Shown: one piece after another, positions 28,001-35,754 of the stretch
Layout of the letters: every line of letters starts with the position of its first letter
Numbering within the stretch: the stretch's first letter is position 1
Assembly (NCBI GenBank): GCA_008360955.1
Contig: LUCM01000159.1
Coordinates: 33,958 to 97,957 of the forward strand
Length of the DNA: 64,000 nucleotides
Source of the DNA: Fasciolopsis buskii
Taxonomy: Eukaryota > Platyhelminthes > Trematoda > Plagiorchiida > Fasciolidae
Direction: 5' to 3'
Translations under genes and position numbers: made by a program
Notes under the pieces: generated by a model
Seen by the model: only the letters and a program-made list of their open reading frames with translations
Told to the model about the DNA's origin: nothing
Database searches by the model: none

Positions 28001-28373
28001 GTAGGCTAACTTGTCTCATATCTTGTTACGTGATTGGCTCGACGTCGTATCAACTCGACGGGGTCTTCCGTTAGCTCGTTTGCGACTTCAGTCTCGCCAC
28101 ATTCTCGTTGATCGTATGATGGATGACTGGCTCGAATCTTATCGTTCTTTGGCTAAACTGTCCATTCCGTCCAGTTCGTCTACATCCTCCTCATCTTCGT
28201 CCTCGGCCACGGGTACACTGAACACGTCGCAGTCTAATCGTGATGTTCTGGACGGTAGTTCCACCCTACACGAATCACATTCGTCAGCCTCGTCGACTTC
28301 CTCAACGGATCTGTGCGAACGTGCTGATCTGCTAGATGCAACCGTCGACAGACGGTCGGAATCGTCACCTTAA
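1854..28373 (+). CDS. ZRANB1: TRABID/ZRANB1-type OTU deubiquitinase, seven exons
   Basis: Spliced CDS: join(1854..2690, 7680..8373, 10405..10577, 14439..14631, 22184..22309, 24086..24549, 28005..28373), 2856 nt, 951 residues. Phases 0,1,0,1,1,0 agree at every junction. Order of domains: three NZF zinc fingers (about 6-30, 67-90, 135-158), ankyrin-repeat ubiquitin-binding domain (about 244-510, interrupted by S/A-rich insertions), OTU cysteine protease domain (about 532-880), Ser-rich tail. Catalytic Cys561 sits in RTAGDCLLDSVLQ and catalytic His700 in LGYTRGHFTALV. HILRRPIIVYGVKY (646-659) is a near-exact family signature. Family knowledge: TRABID binds and cleaves K29/K33/K63 ubiquitin chains and has been linked to Wnt signalling. 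The protein is about 240 residues longer than human because of low-complexity insertions. The ATG at 1854 is the first after an in-frame TAA at 1830. Identity is very secure; exact exon edges are read by eye. Confidence 0.95.
3440..3700. mobile_element. Rearranged fragment of the palindromic element
   Basis: CATGTGATATCAATGCTCAA (about 3489) and the inverse GGTGAGTTGAGCGTTGATAT (about 3541) are the arm motifs of the long palindromic elements at 41.6 and 57.5 kb. Downstream, GCCAAGCTATGCAGATCATG and CTTCGTTGTACTTAGG match the interior of those elements. Most of the arms is missing. Confidence 0.5.
3730..4012 (+). mobile_element. tRNA-derived SINE, family B (copy 1, most complete)
   Basis: The head has tRNA-like promoter boxes: an A-box-like TGATCAAGTGCGG and a B-box GAGGTTCGATTCC. 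The family body follows, with CTCGCTGTCGCTCGGCTCG, TTACCATACCTGACCTAATG, GTGATTCTTCATCACTCC, then GGGGCCAAGTGGCAATGGGG. The open frames here come from the SINE, not from genes. Confidence 0.7.
6631..6815 (+). mobile_element. SINE family B (copy 2, 5' truncated)
   Basis: Body only: TATTACCGAACCTGACTTAATG, CCTTATGTGATTCTT, GTTGCCGGTCCTCTCG, GGGGCCCAGCGGCAATGGGG. No tRNA-like head. Confidence 0.6.
7080..7445 (+). mobile_element. LINE 3' tail (second copy)
   Basis: Same family as 1130-1490: GAAAGATGGGTCGAGGTAGT, CAGGAAATCCCCC, GATCGCAGTCAGTAGTGTTC, GTCGATCTTTGACTACTTCT and a GGTTATAAAAACTGGAA end. Weak coding remnants precede it from about 6980. Confidence 0.6.
7680..8373 (+). CDS. ZRANB1: TRABID exon 2: ankyrin ubiquitin-binding domain
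   Basis: Encodes residues 280-510 plus the first base of codon 511. Acceptor CTCCATCAG|GAATG; donor CAG|GTAAGT. ECRYLDNL (280-287) continues RKLSKN of exon 1 in phase, matching the human LTADEVRLLN stretch. LTLVDLAIRFGRTDLINLF (348-366) is the ankyrin core. ARELRAALAASI and GDFPCAFINEWGTFALP (452-484) match the C-terminal part of the AnkUBD. About 58 residues (288-345) and about 60 residues (375-435) of Ser/Ala-rich sequence interrupt the fold and have no counterpart in vertebrate proteins. Confidence 0.93.
8374..10404 (+). other. TRABID intron 2 (2031 nt)
   Basis: GT-AG intron. It contains a short (ATT)n run near 8906-8932 and one SINE-B copy near its end. Fragments at 9020-9080 resemble a SINE-B head (GATCGGCCGGTTACTTTGG) without the body. 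From 9.1 to 10.05 kb I see nothing recognisable. Confidence 0.85.
10070..10325 (+). mobile_element. SINE family B (copy 3)
   Basis: Degenerate B-box GAGGTTGGAATCCC, then CACCGATCATTTTGATGGTA, TTCGCTGTCGCCCGGCCC, ATTACCACGCCTAACCCATT and CACTCCAAGTTCCAGGGTCA. It ends shortly before exon 3. Confidence 0.65.
10405..10577 (+). CDS. ZRANB1: TRABID exon 3: OTU domain start with catalytic cysteine
   Basis: Two bases complete Gly511, then residues 512-568. INWWFIPGQ and RLFALWNRTAGDC are typical of the TRABID/A20 OTU subgroup. Cys561 (codon 10554-10556) is the nucleophile, equivalent to human Cys443. Acceptor GACTTTTAG|GAGC; donor CAG|GTAAAT, phase 0. Confidence 0.95.
11685..11860 (+). mobile_element. 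tRNA-derived SINE, family A (copy 1)
   Basis: A-box region GGCCACCAGTTATCAAACGG, then ATAAGGTCTTGTGGTTTG, and a tail GTAATAAAGGAAATATAAAG. The B-box is degraded. It shares order with the cleaner copies at 17.4 and 39.8 kb. Confidence 0.5.
12876..12904. repeat. (AT)n microsatellite
   Basis: Perfect AT run followed by ATGT/ATAC-like degenerate repeats to about 12925. Confidence 0.9.
12978..13166 (-). mobile_element. SINE family A (copy 2, minus strand)
   Basis: Reverse complement reads GGCCGGCGGTGGCTAAGCGG (A-box), CGTGACGTTTGGACGTGAAGG, B-box GGATTCGAATCC, and ends with a CATTAATAAAGGAAGTAAAA tail typical of the family. Confidence 0.75.
13845..14035 (+). mobile_element. SINE family B (copy 4, diverged)
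   Basis: GGTTATCATATCTGACTTAT, TGTATCACTCCAAGTTTAGA, CGTATAGGGGCTACCGGGCA align in order with other family B bodies. Confidence 0.45.
14439..14631 (+). CDS. ZRANB1: TRABID exon 4: OTU domain, helical segment
   Basis: Encodes residues 569-632 plus one base. CWGIFDRENCLRRTLAESL follows directly on the catalytic helix, as ATWGIYDKDSVLRKAL does in human. FYSRWRDYEAL and DWDNVLAAADQPG also align with the family. Acceptor CACGCAG|GCT; donor G|GTACGT, phase 1. Confidence 0.94.
15800..18030 (-). mobile_element. Decayed non-LTR retrotransposon (endonuclease + RT), antisense in intron 4
   Basis: Minus-strand remnants in order. Endonuclease-like text at about 17640-17850 (a KDEFYDEFV...CSGIVMIARD.NAEIG pattern across a broken frame). 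Then RT text at 16314-16733 (VPIFNRGTRSGCNNHRGINL, REQQAGF..GQSCMDQ.FTL, LDLKGVFD) and the catalytic box LDYADELV with KVLLQAWK at 15819-16190; the second Asp of YADD is replaced by Glu. Multiple stops and frameshifts make it inactive. A SINE-A splits endonuclease from RT. Confidence 0.8.
17424..17612 (+). mobile_element. SINE family A (copy 3), nested in the LINE remnant
   Basis: GGCGGTGGTCAAACGGATTA (A-box), B-box GGGTTTGAATCCTCC, CGGCCAACTTCCCCACCTCT, GTTGGCTGCAGCCACCCTCC, tail TTAATAAAGAACGTAAAAAG. Opposite in orientation to the surrounding LINE. Confidence 0.8.
18480..18640 (+). pseudogene. Fragment of an unidentified repeated coding family (copy 1)
   Basis: Reads EVILLGTIILSLNFPTKLPV in one frame. 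Related to EVYPIGSIILPITYPTELSQ at 42.45 kb and EVHLFESIILLFNF with KLPAQI at 32.53 kb. Shared protein pattern is E-V-x(3)-G-S/T-I-I-L-x(3)-F/Y-P-T-K/E-L. Family not recognised; probably encoded by a mobile element. Downstream the frame dissolves into a short CTACTG run. Confidence 0.45.
19005..19250 (+). mobile_element. SINE family B (copy 5)
   Basis: A-box-like GGTAGTCAAGTGGATTACGC, GCCGATCACTTTGGTGATAG, CAGCTCGCTGTCACCCGGCG, TTACCACCTGGCCTAATGTA, GGTCAAAATTGCCGGTCCC. The B-box has decayed. Confidence 0.65.
21290..21430 (+). mobile_element. SINE family B fragment (copy 6)
   Basis: TTCGCTGTCTTTTGGCGTGT, TACTATACCTG and AAGTGTGATTCCGTATAAAT follow the family order. Short and diverged. Confidence 0.4.
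22184..22309 (+). CDS. ZRANB1: TRABID exon 5: OTU core signature
   Basis: Completes Gly633, then residues 634-674 and one base of codon 675. LEQIHIFALSHILRRPIIVY followed by GVKYIK is the most conserved block of the family. Acceptor GCTGACAG|GTGG after a pyrimidine-rich tract; donor CAAG|GTAGGG, phase 1. At 126 nt it is the smallest exon, flanked by introns of 7.5 and 1.8 kb. Confidence 0.95.
22310..24085 (+). other. TRABID intron 5 (1776 nt)
   Basis: GT-AG intron with a LINE 3' tail in the middle (22.9-23.17 kb). The remainder shows no recognised feature; the frames at 22.67 and 23.55 kb match nothing I know. Confidence 0.85.
22925..23170 (+). mobile_element. LINE 3' tail (third copy)
   Basis: GTCGATCTTTGATCGTTTGT, CAGCGCACACCAATTTAAGG and a TTGTAAAAACGAAAACTGAA end match the 7.1 and 40.0 kb copies. 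Confidence 0.6.
24086..24549 (+). CDS. ZRANB1: TRABID exon 6: OTU domain with catalytic histidine
   Basis: Completes Gly675, then residues 676-829. IYIPLLWDRSFC and IVLGYTRGHFTALV are family signatures; His700 is the catalytic histidine (human His585). About 90 residues of Pro/Ser/Gly-rich sequence (about 713-803) are inserted between the histidine strand and the conserved FIYLPLVDRQGGLLPVHF strand; human has only about 20 there. No in-phase GT donor exists before the stop at 24604. GAA|GCAAGT at 24550 joins in phase 0 to exon 7, so a GC-AG intron is the simplest model. Confidence 0.88.
24550..28004 (+). other. TRABID intron 6 (3455 nt), predicted GC-AG
   Basis: Begins GCAAGT and ends TTGTAG. 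Contains an (AT)n run at 25007-25045 and no other recognised element. A DNA stretch at 24720-24800 has a B-box-like GGATTCAAATCC on the minus strand, but no family partner was found for it. Confidence 0.7.
25007..25045. repeat. (AT)n microsatellite
   Basis: AT dinucleotide run with a single C interruption. Confidence 0.9.
28005..28373 (+). CDS. ZRANB1: TRABID exon 7: OTU C-terminus and serine-rich tail
   Basis: Encodes residues 830-951 and a TAA stop at 28371-28373. Acceptor CAATTGTAG|GCT. An in-frame TAG overlaps the acceptor, so the exon must begin at 28005 in phase 0. LLRDWLDVV matches human LLREWLDCC, and ILVDRMMDDWLESYR matches the human VEKWLDRYR end of the domain. The rest is a Ser/Thr-rich tail (about 70 residues), where human has a short acidic tail. 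Confidence 0.92.
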   Translation, partial: ANLSHILLRDWLDVVSTRRGLPLARLRLQSRHILVDRMMDDWLESYRSLAKLSIPSSSSTSSSSSSSATGTLNTSQSNRDVLDGSSTLHESHSSASSTSSTDLCERADLLDATVDRRSESSP

Positions 28374-31300
28374 TCACGTGATGTACGAACGCCCCCATAC
28401 GTACATCATTGAAGCGATCGGATGGCATGCCATATCATAGTGATCTGTTTCGTCCTAATGAATTCCACCTATGTAATTATTCGTAGTTTGGCAGATCCCA
28501 TGTTAGTCGGCTGTGAATGCTTTTGTCTCACCATCATTACCACCACCATCGTCACCAGGACCAACAAAAACAGCGGCAGCGGAAGCAACAGCAGCAACAG
28601 GAGTAACATCAGTATATTCAATATTGTCGTATTCATTGCGATCACTACAAATCTACCACCAATTTCTCCAATTGTTTACACTTGAACATACATACGGCAC
28701 TCCCGGTCGTTTGAAACCGCTCTTCACTGGAGAATTCACCTTCGTTTCATCACATTTGTCCCCACCAGTCAGTCTGTCGATCCTCTTGTGTACTTACATT
28801 TTTCGATATCCCTAAATAATAGCCTGCTTGATGATGCATACCCTTGGAATCGAATTATTTGGCTTGGAGCTACCCAACTGTGGGCGATCGTTCAGTGTTA
28901 GGCGATTCAGATCCCTATTCGTTTTGTGTTCTTCATCGTCCGTCCATAACATCTCTACAATAGGTGCACGCAGCTGGCGACAAACCATCCAATTTATCTT
29001 CCACCTGTTCTTGCCTATCCATCTTTCAGTTTTACTAGCTGGCCTTGTTCTCTCTCCTCCCCCCTCTCATTATATTGTTTATAATATTCACGAACGCCTA
29101 TTGTTGACGTGCAGATTAACCTCGCCCTGCCATGGCCTACCCCTCCACTCCATCGCACCTCTTCCTGTCGAGTTCGTCTGATTTTCTTAAATCCTCTTTA
29201 TTCCTTTTTCCCAGTTATAAACAATTGGTCGTTTTTTTCGTTTACCCTCAACAAGCAGCATGTGAATGAAAAAATAACCAAGAACAAAATTCACTCTGAA
29301 ATGAATACAAAAATACATTTCTTTCACATTTGCGTTTCTTCACTGCATCCTTCACTCCATTCGGTTTGCGCAATCCTTTCCGTCCGTCCAACCCCCTGTG
29401 GGGAGGACCCACCCGTAAGTCTCGTGGATATTCCTAATCCATTCTGTTCGATCGACGGGTATACCCGAAGGCAGCAAGTCATGTGAATCTCAGTTTTTTG
29501 ACGTCACTGGGTCACAGTGACTCTCCTGGCCACTTAAGTTCTGACGACACCGTCTGTGAACGAATTCATGGTCCTCTGGTGTCTTATTCCGCTTTTGACC
29601 TTGCGCGTTTCAATTTGTTCGCCGCGCCCCACTTTTTGGGATTGGAGGGTAGGATTGTGCTCGATTTTTTCCTCTCCCCCGCATTGTTAAAGCACGGGAG
29701 TCCCGCGATCATGAACGTACCTATTACTCTCTACTGAAACACGCTGCTGCGGGGCGGGAGAGCCGGAGTAGTTTTCGGCGCATTATTGAGGTTGTTTTTC
29801 CAACCTGCAATAGTTAGTCACTAACAAACAGCTGAGAATGAGTTCTTCGCCGTCGGAAGTGATCTTCTTTAAAGTTGCCCTCAGTCGCTGTTTTCGCAAG
29901 GAATTAATCCTTTTATCATACGTGAATAATAGCATCCATATTATTCTACATAAAGTACTGTCTTCGGAAAGAATGCCGGTGTTGCGCTTCTGAGATAATC
30001 CATGTCGATTAGAAGTCTTGAACAGTCTGAACATCATTAGGTTTTTTCAACTTCAGCGGTTGTCTTTTATTCATTTTGCATGTTTGTCAAACGGTTCATC
30101 ACAAAATATCCCTGATGAACCCACCATTGGCAGCCGTTGGGCAACTGTTCCGTCCTTATCAAGAGTACATGTCCATCCGGTCTCCACTCTGATTCTAATC
30201 CAGGACGTACGAACAAACGTGATCCGACCGCCTACAGTGGTAAAGGTACCCGTAATGATTTCATTCTATGTGACAGCGTTCAATTGCTACTGGCCTTTGT
30301 TCGTTCACAAACTAGTATCACACTGATCAATCCTATTGGTGAATGGCGTCTTGTGATGCCCAGACGATGCAACCGTTTCAAAAAGATCGCGCAGTGGCTA
30401 GCTGATTTACGGTGGCTTAAATCGAGAATAGAATCTCCCTAGAAGATTATTACAATTAATCCAATGGACGCTTTCGTGAAATGCTCGCAAAAAGTAGTGG
30501 CAATCAATAATTCAGGACGCTAATCGAAAGTAGTTTACTCAATTACAACTGGCGTAGGTGACTGATTTAGTGGTGATGTTCGTAAGATTTTATCGCAACT
30601 TTTGATCCCAGATTAAGCTTTCACTGACGGGCTTTGAGTGTGCAGCGAAGGCTGCCAGTTAATGCACATCGAATACTGGAGGTCTTGTTGTTCAGGCGTG
30701 AAAAAAACTGCCGCATTTTTATTCCCCGGATTAACCAAGAAAATATTTTATCGCTCGTTGTTATGCCCACATCAACATAAAAACATTGGTTGCCTCATGA
30801 ATTGTGTCGGTTATACTCAGGGCAAGAAAAATATGCACTATCAGTAACTACTGAAATGGTTTGTTAGTCTCTTCAGTTTGTTTGCTCCCCAAGGTCGCGC
30901 GCAGATTTGTGCATGACCGTTTTGCATATCATAGACAATAGTTAAGTAATAGAAATAGCAGTTCTTTTTGTACATTTATTGTGTCTGGTAGAGCGAATTT
31001 GTAGACTTTTGTGTTTAGTATCGTATGTGTATGAGAGAACAAGATTCTGCTTCGGCGGCCATTGCCACTCATCCGGTATAGGTGCCCAGAACTCTCCCGT
31101 TCGGTCACGTCTATACTCGTACACACATAATGTAGGTTTCCAGGTGCATATAAGGAACGGATTAAAAACCAGGTTACTAGCCGTAAATAAGGTGAGTTCA
31201 GACTAAAAGACCGGCACCTGTGGACGTGACGGTACTTGTTTGGCCAGTTTTCTCCACACAATTCTTTCCGTATGTTTTGGCCAAACATATTGGCGCTTCG

Positions 31301-33550
31301 TCGGTAATTGAGATGATCATCTGTTCCCGGACGATGTTACATGAACCAACGGTGTTGCCCGATATTCGGTTCCACTTACCTGATATGACGTTTCAGAACG
31401 GGTAAATGAACTGGACCGTTGGTCGTGCATTCTTTTGAAACACTCTTCACCGCACGGTGCGTGTGAGAGAGCGAAGAGACTGAAGTGCAATAAAGAAAAG
31501 GGTTGACGGTACATAGGCATTTCGCGAGTCTCCGTGGGAAATCTCATCAACCAGACCAACTTTTCCATTCAAGCACAATGGGGAATGTGTAGTAAAGTAC
31601 TACGGCATGGTAGCCCAATTCGGTTCACAAAGTATCAAAAATCGATGCATCGTGTAAGACTTTCTTTAAAACGTCTTGCTTGAAAAACCATTCTGAGGAA
31701 AGGTTGTACGTGGTGACCGAGAAGTCGACGAACTACCAGCTTTTGATTACATTGATTTTGAATGATCAAATTTACCGCCGTGAATTGCATCTATTTATTA
31801 CTTGATAGTGAATGGCGTTTATAGAATCCGGTTTGCAGTCAATAGTCAAAACTAGAACTAATGAATCAGAATCGCAGTCGAGTGATACAAATCGTTTACC
31901 CAATATCGGATTAACGCATTAGCTATGATCTATGCAGTGTAATCGATTCGGACAGCAACAGGATTGAACAGGAGCTAAGATCGGTTTTTACGATCATTAA
32001 CTTACCATCAGCATCCTCTTATTTAGGTTGCGTCATCACGGCATCATCCGGGATACGAACTGTGATTAAGTAAGAGAGGTCTTGTCTGAACCTTTTGAGA
32101 AAGTAGCATACAACCAAAGAATTTCTTGTAATTACACTACTGTTGCTCTCAGATAAGTTTATAAAGCCGCAGTACTTAATATCTTGTGTCGTGCCCACAT
32201 CTGAAGAACCGAAATTGGAATGATTCCCTGCAGAAGAGGCACCAGAAGTACTTGGGCGAGTGGTGCTTCGTAGCTGTCCACAACGCTTTTCCTTCGGGAA
32301 TCCCTTTGACCCAAAGGTCTTACCCACAAAGCAATGGGCCGGAAGGACCAAATCATCCTGCGCGATGACCGATGCGGTCTGGAAGTTTTGTTTGCGTTAT
32401 TCATGGAGATTTGCGGTTGGCTGCTGCTAGGGCGTCCAGTCGCTAAGCAGGAGAACGATCGGGATTGTCAGTCACAGCCGGAACTTGGTTCTTACAAGAA
32501 CCTATTCGTATGACAGCGGAGAATGGTTGCATGGAAGTTCATCTGTTTGAATCAATCATTCTCCTATTCAATTTTCGACGAAGTTGCCAGCTCAAATCAC
32601 TCCTCAAACCGGAGGACCAGGAGATTACTTCGTCGGGTCTCTACCGATTGATCTTCCACTTGAGGTAAACCATTGCGTATGGCTTGTAGGAGACGCGGAA
32701 GATGCTAGGCTGCGTCGAGGTGCAGTCTCGTTTATTTTGCTTCTCATAAAAACTGGCCACTTCCACTTGAATCCATCTCCAAATTCCAGCTAGCATACAG
32801 ATTAGCATTACTTACACGTCCCTAACAATTGTTCGCGTGCCTAGCTGACTTGAACTTGAAGCGTGCAATGAATCAAGAGAGGCAAAGCTTCTTTCAAGAC
32901 CCTCTTCCGTAGTTGATAGTTCCAAGTTACGGTTCTTTCTCCAACCTTATTTTGCTTACATCAGCGTCTCATCGGGCTTGGCTCTGATTTGCACGGAATC
33001 TGTTCTTTTGCGCCAGTTGATCAGTGGTGATGAGGATTTCGACAGGTTTGCAGGAAATTCGTTAGGTGCTCAAATGTTTTCACCAACTGTGATCTTGAAT
33101 CGAATCAACCCAAGTGTTTGGAGTGGATTTTTGCCTTTTCATCACGATCCATTCCCATGGACATCCTAATTGTTAATAGCAGCTCTCGTTCAGGAATTGA
33201 CTGCACTAAGCTTTCAGAATTCACTCTGTAGGGTGCAACGTTCGTTGATCGTTACAGATTCAGCTATTGCAGAATAACCGAACATATCCCGGGGTGTTTA
33301 CACAGTACAACGGAGACCAGTACTTTCATTTCATTCAACCAGCGGCAATAACCATGGAACCGTTCTAGGGTAATTTTCCCCCTCATCTATATGAAAATCA
33401 AACCTAAAGACCATTTAAGTTGTAAGTTGTCCTTGACTAACTGTCGAAAGCTGTCCACAAATAACCGTTGTAGTTCACAAACGGACTCAACACCGATGTA
33501 CAATTCTAATGATTCAAATGGGATTCTAGTGCGAAGACCGGTTTCACCCC
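28374..33550 (+). other. TRABID 3' flank / probable long 3'UTR, then unassigned sequence
   Basis: 28374-29760 is pyrimidine-rich, with a CCA/CAG-rich patch at 28525-28600 (encodes nothing recognisable). It probably includes the 3'UTR; I found no clean AATAAA close to the stop. From 29.76 to 32.4 kb nothing is recognised. Frames such as 30137-30442 have no identifiable product. Confidence 0.4.
32440..32800 (+). pseudogene. Unidentified repeated coding family (copy 2)
   Basis: Contains EVHLFESIILLFNF, then after a frameshift KLPAQITPQTGGPGDYFVG and SLPIDLPLEVNHCVWLVGD. The 42.4 kb copy has TELSQHRLPEDYFVRPLFIGL at the same place. Similarity is at the protein level, so this looks like a decayed coding sequence. 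Product unknown. Confidence 0.45.
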
Positions 33551-33555
33551 AATAT

Positions 33556-33740
33556 TCGGTGATCGTCAAGTGGACAAAGCCGTGTCATTTGAACGTGAAA
33601 TTAGCTGGTTCGAATCCTCCCACCGTCATCTCGATTTCCCACCTGGCAGGCCTGTGTTTGTCGCAGTGTTTGTCCTGAAAATGATATACTCTGTTATTTC
33701 ATGAATGTTGGAATTGAAGTATAAAAATAAAGGACAAAAG
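33556..33740 (+). mobile_element. SINE family A (copy 4)
   Basis: CGGTGATCGTCAAGTGGACA, CGTGTCATTTGAACGTGAAA, B-box GGTTCGAATCCTCCC, CGATTTCCCACCTGGCAGGC, GAAAATGATATACTCTGTTA, tail AAAAATAAAGGA. Confidence 0.75.
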
Positions 33741-33839
33741 TGAACAAGGACTTATAAAAGATCACTGCCTGGGAAACAAGCACTGCGTTATTCCGCATGT
33801 GACATTTGCGCTCATCTACGTCAGAAACAACAGGCATTG

Positions 33840-34330
33840 TCACACCAGAATCCAATTTGTAACGTCAGAGTTGTGTATGGAGGCTCTTCGTTGAAGAGCC
33901 CATAAAAGAACCACGGCTGTGATTCGTTGATACTTCTTTGCAAGTTGGGCTGAGCGAATATTAGGAACTCAGGCAGAATGCCACCAGAATATGTGCAAAC
34001 TATTCACTCATCCAGGTACTACTTAAATTTGTACGTATTCTGTTGGTATTCTGCCCTAGTTCCTAATGTTGGATCAGCCCAAATGACAAAGAATTATCAC
34101 GGAATCAAAGTTTCGGTTCTTTTATGGACTCTTCGACGAAGAGCCTCCATACACAATTCTGATGCCGTAAATTAGGTCCTGGTGAGGCACCAATTCGGAC
34201 TGTGCATGTATGAGAATGCTTGGATAAGTGAGTGCCGGGTGCGCATACCTGATGAGCGGCAATAACGGTAAAACCGGTCATGTGCTTCCTGAGGAATTTA
34301 GTCCACCCATGCAGATGCTACTTACAATTT
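33840..34330 (+). mobile_element. Inverted-repeat element with hammerhead-like core (copy 1)
   Basis: Two arms of about 140 nt are inverted copies of each other. The left (33845-33995) has GTGTATGGAGGCTCTTCG, GATTCGTTGATACTTCTTTG and GGCAGAATGCCA. The right (34045-34180) has the reverse complements. They are separated by a spacer of about 50 nt. The hammerhead-like motif at 34241-34288 lies just outside the right arm. Homologous to 50990-51560. No protein is encoded. Confidence 0.7.
34241..34288 (+). ncRNA. Candidate degenerate type I hammerhead ribozyme (copy 1)
   Basis: Stem I strand GCATAC abuts CTGATGA (34249-34255). Stem II and loop at 34256-34269. The next core box reads AAAA where GAAA is required (first G to A). 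The short self-complementary stem III ACCGGT runs at 34273-34278, with GTC ending at 34279. ATGTGC at 34280-34285 pairs back to GCATAC except for one C-A mismatch at the junction. The layout is right for a schistosome-type hammerhead, but the core lesion suggests it is inactive. Confidence 0.5.
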
Positions 34331-35754
34331 AATACAAACGATTATTTGACTACAAAGAAGCGTTAGTCATTCGCAATCCAAATCCTGGACGTTGCAAAGT
34401 AGACTCTCTTTCTCTTTTTTCACCGTTGTCACGAACACTCCATTCATACTTTTTTGGTTCACTCCTAATGTCAAACCGCACCTGCACTTTTATTATTTAA
34501 TGTTCATTACTCTTGACTATAAAATCCTTTATCCGTGGAGTTTGCAAAGAGATGGGAGTTTAACCGAAATTTGGCTTGAGTCTGGTGGGACCATGTCATT
34601 GGTTTTCTTTGGCTGCGGGAAGATGGATCGTGCTAAATCAGTACTTAAGCTTGAACGCGATCCGTTAGTGTCAGGCGGCGGAAGAGTACGAATGGCAAGA
34701 TACAAGATCCAGACCATGTGATCTCATTGGCTGACAGCTGCAGTCTGACAGAGTGACGTACTCGGAAGGCAGCACTGTGGATGTGCAGACTGAAAATATC
34801 ATGACGTGAGTTGTGATGACCAACCAGGATGCGTGGCCCGGATTCGGCAACAAAATTATTGTGAAATGCATCAAATGACATGGACCAATGGAAGCCTAAC
34901 CGGGAGAACGAATAAGGTGATTGGTAGTCACACGGGTGTAAGTATAGAAGCATGGTACCTAAAAATATGCGATGTTCTCATTTAGTAAAATAGGATTTTA
35001 TACCGGTTTAGCCTGTTTGCTCTGGCTTGAATTAGTGTGGACATGCTAACCATCCGGAGCCAGGATTCAATGACTTCGGACCGTGAACCGGACGCTACGC
35101 AGCAGTTGTAGCTAGCCTTAAGTGGAGATGCGGTGAACTGATTCCAGAAACATTGCGCAAAGAGACGCTAATGTCTTCTCAATTCGTATTCATGTGTGTT
35201 GGTCAACTACGGCAACTATCTGCTCTTCACAACCGATCATCCTCGAATATGTTCAATTGCATATTCTCCCAATACTTCCTCTCCTCATCATTTGTATTGT
35301 GTTGTACTGTATTGTGTGGACTTTTGCGTACAATAGGTAATGACACATTTCAGCCCAAAAAGGGTGTAATGAAAAAGAAAAAAATACGCTCATCACCTTG
35401 CAAAATTGTGAAAAAACGCATCGATGAATAATCAGAACACAGTATGACAGGTTGCTCAGGAATTCAGCTTAAACAAAGTCACGGTTTGCCAAAATTCGTA
35501 CTAAATATGGGACAGTGGAGTTCCTATGAATATTGATTCTAGAGGGTATGGAACGAAAAGCGGATCGCGTCGAAATATGAGAGCGACACTTTGAAATATC
35601 GTTGTGCATTGGATGCGTGGTGTCAGAAAAAATTTTGTGAGCGAATTTCTCACATGCTGATAAGTGTTAATCACACAGATTCAGGGGTAATTCAGTTAGT
35701 GGTACTAAGGACACACGGCTAATAATTGATAATCCCCGGTGAAGAATCTTAGTC

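Noticed and set aside
28513..28815. Coding exon downstream of the TRABID stop
   Set aside because: The open frames come from a CCA/CAG-rich low-complexity stretch; no splice sites or homology link it to a protein.
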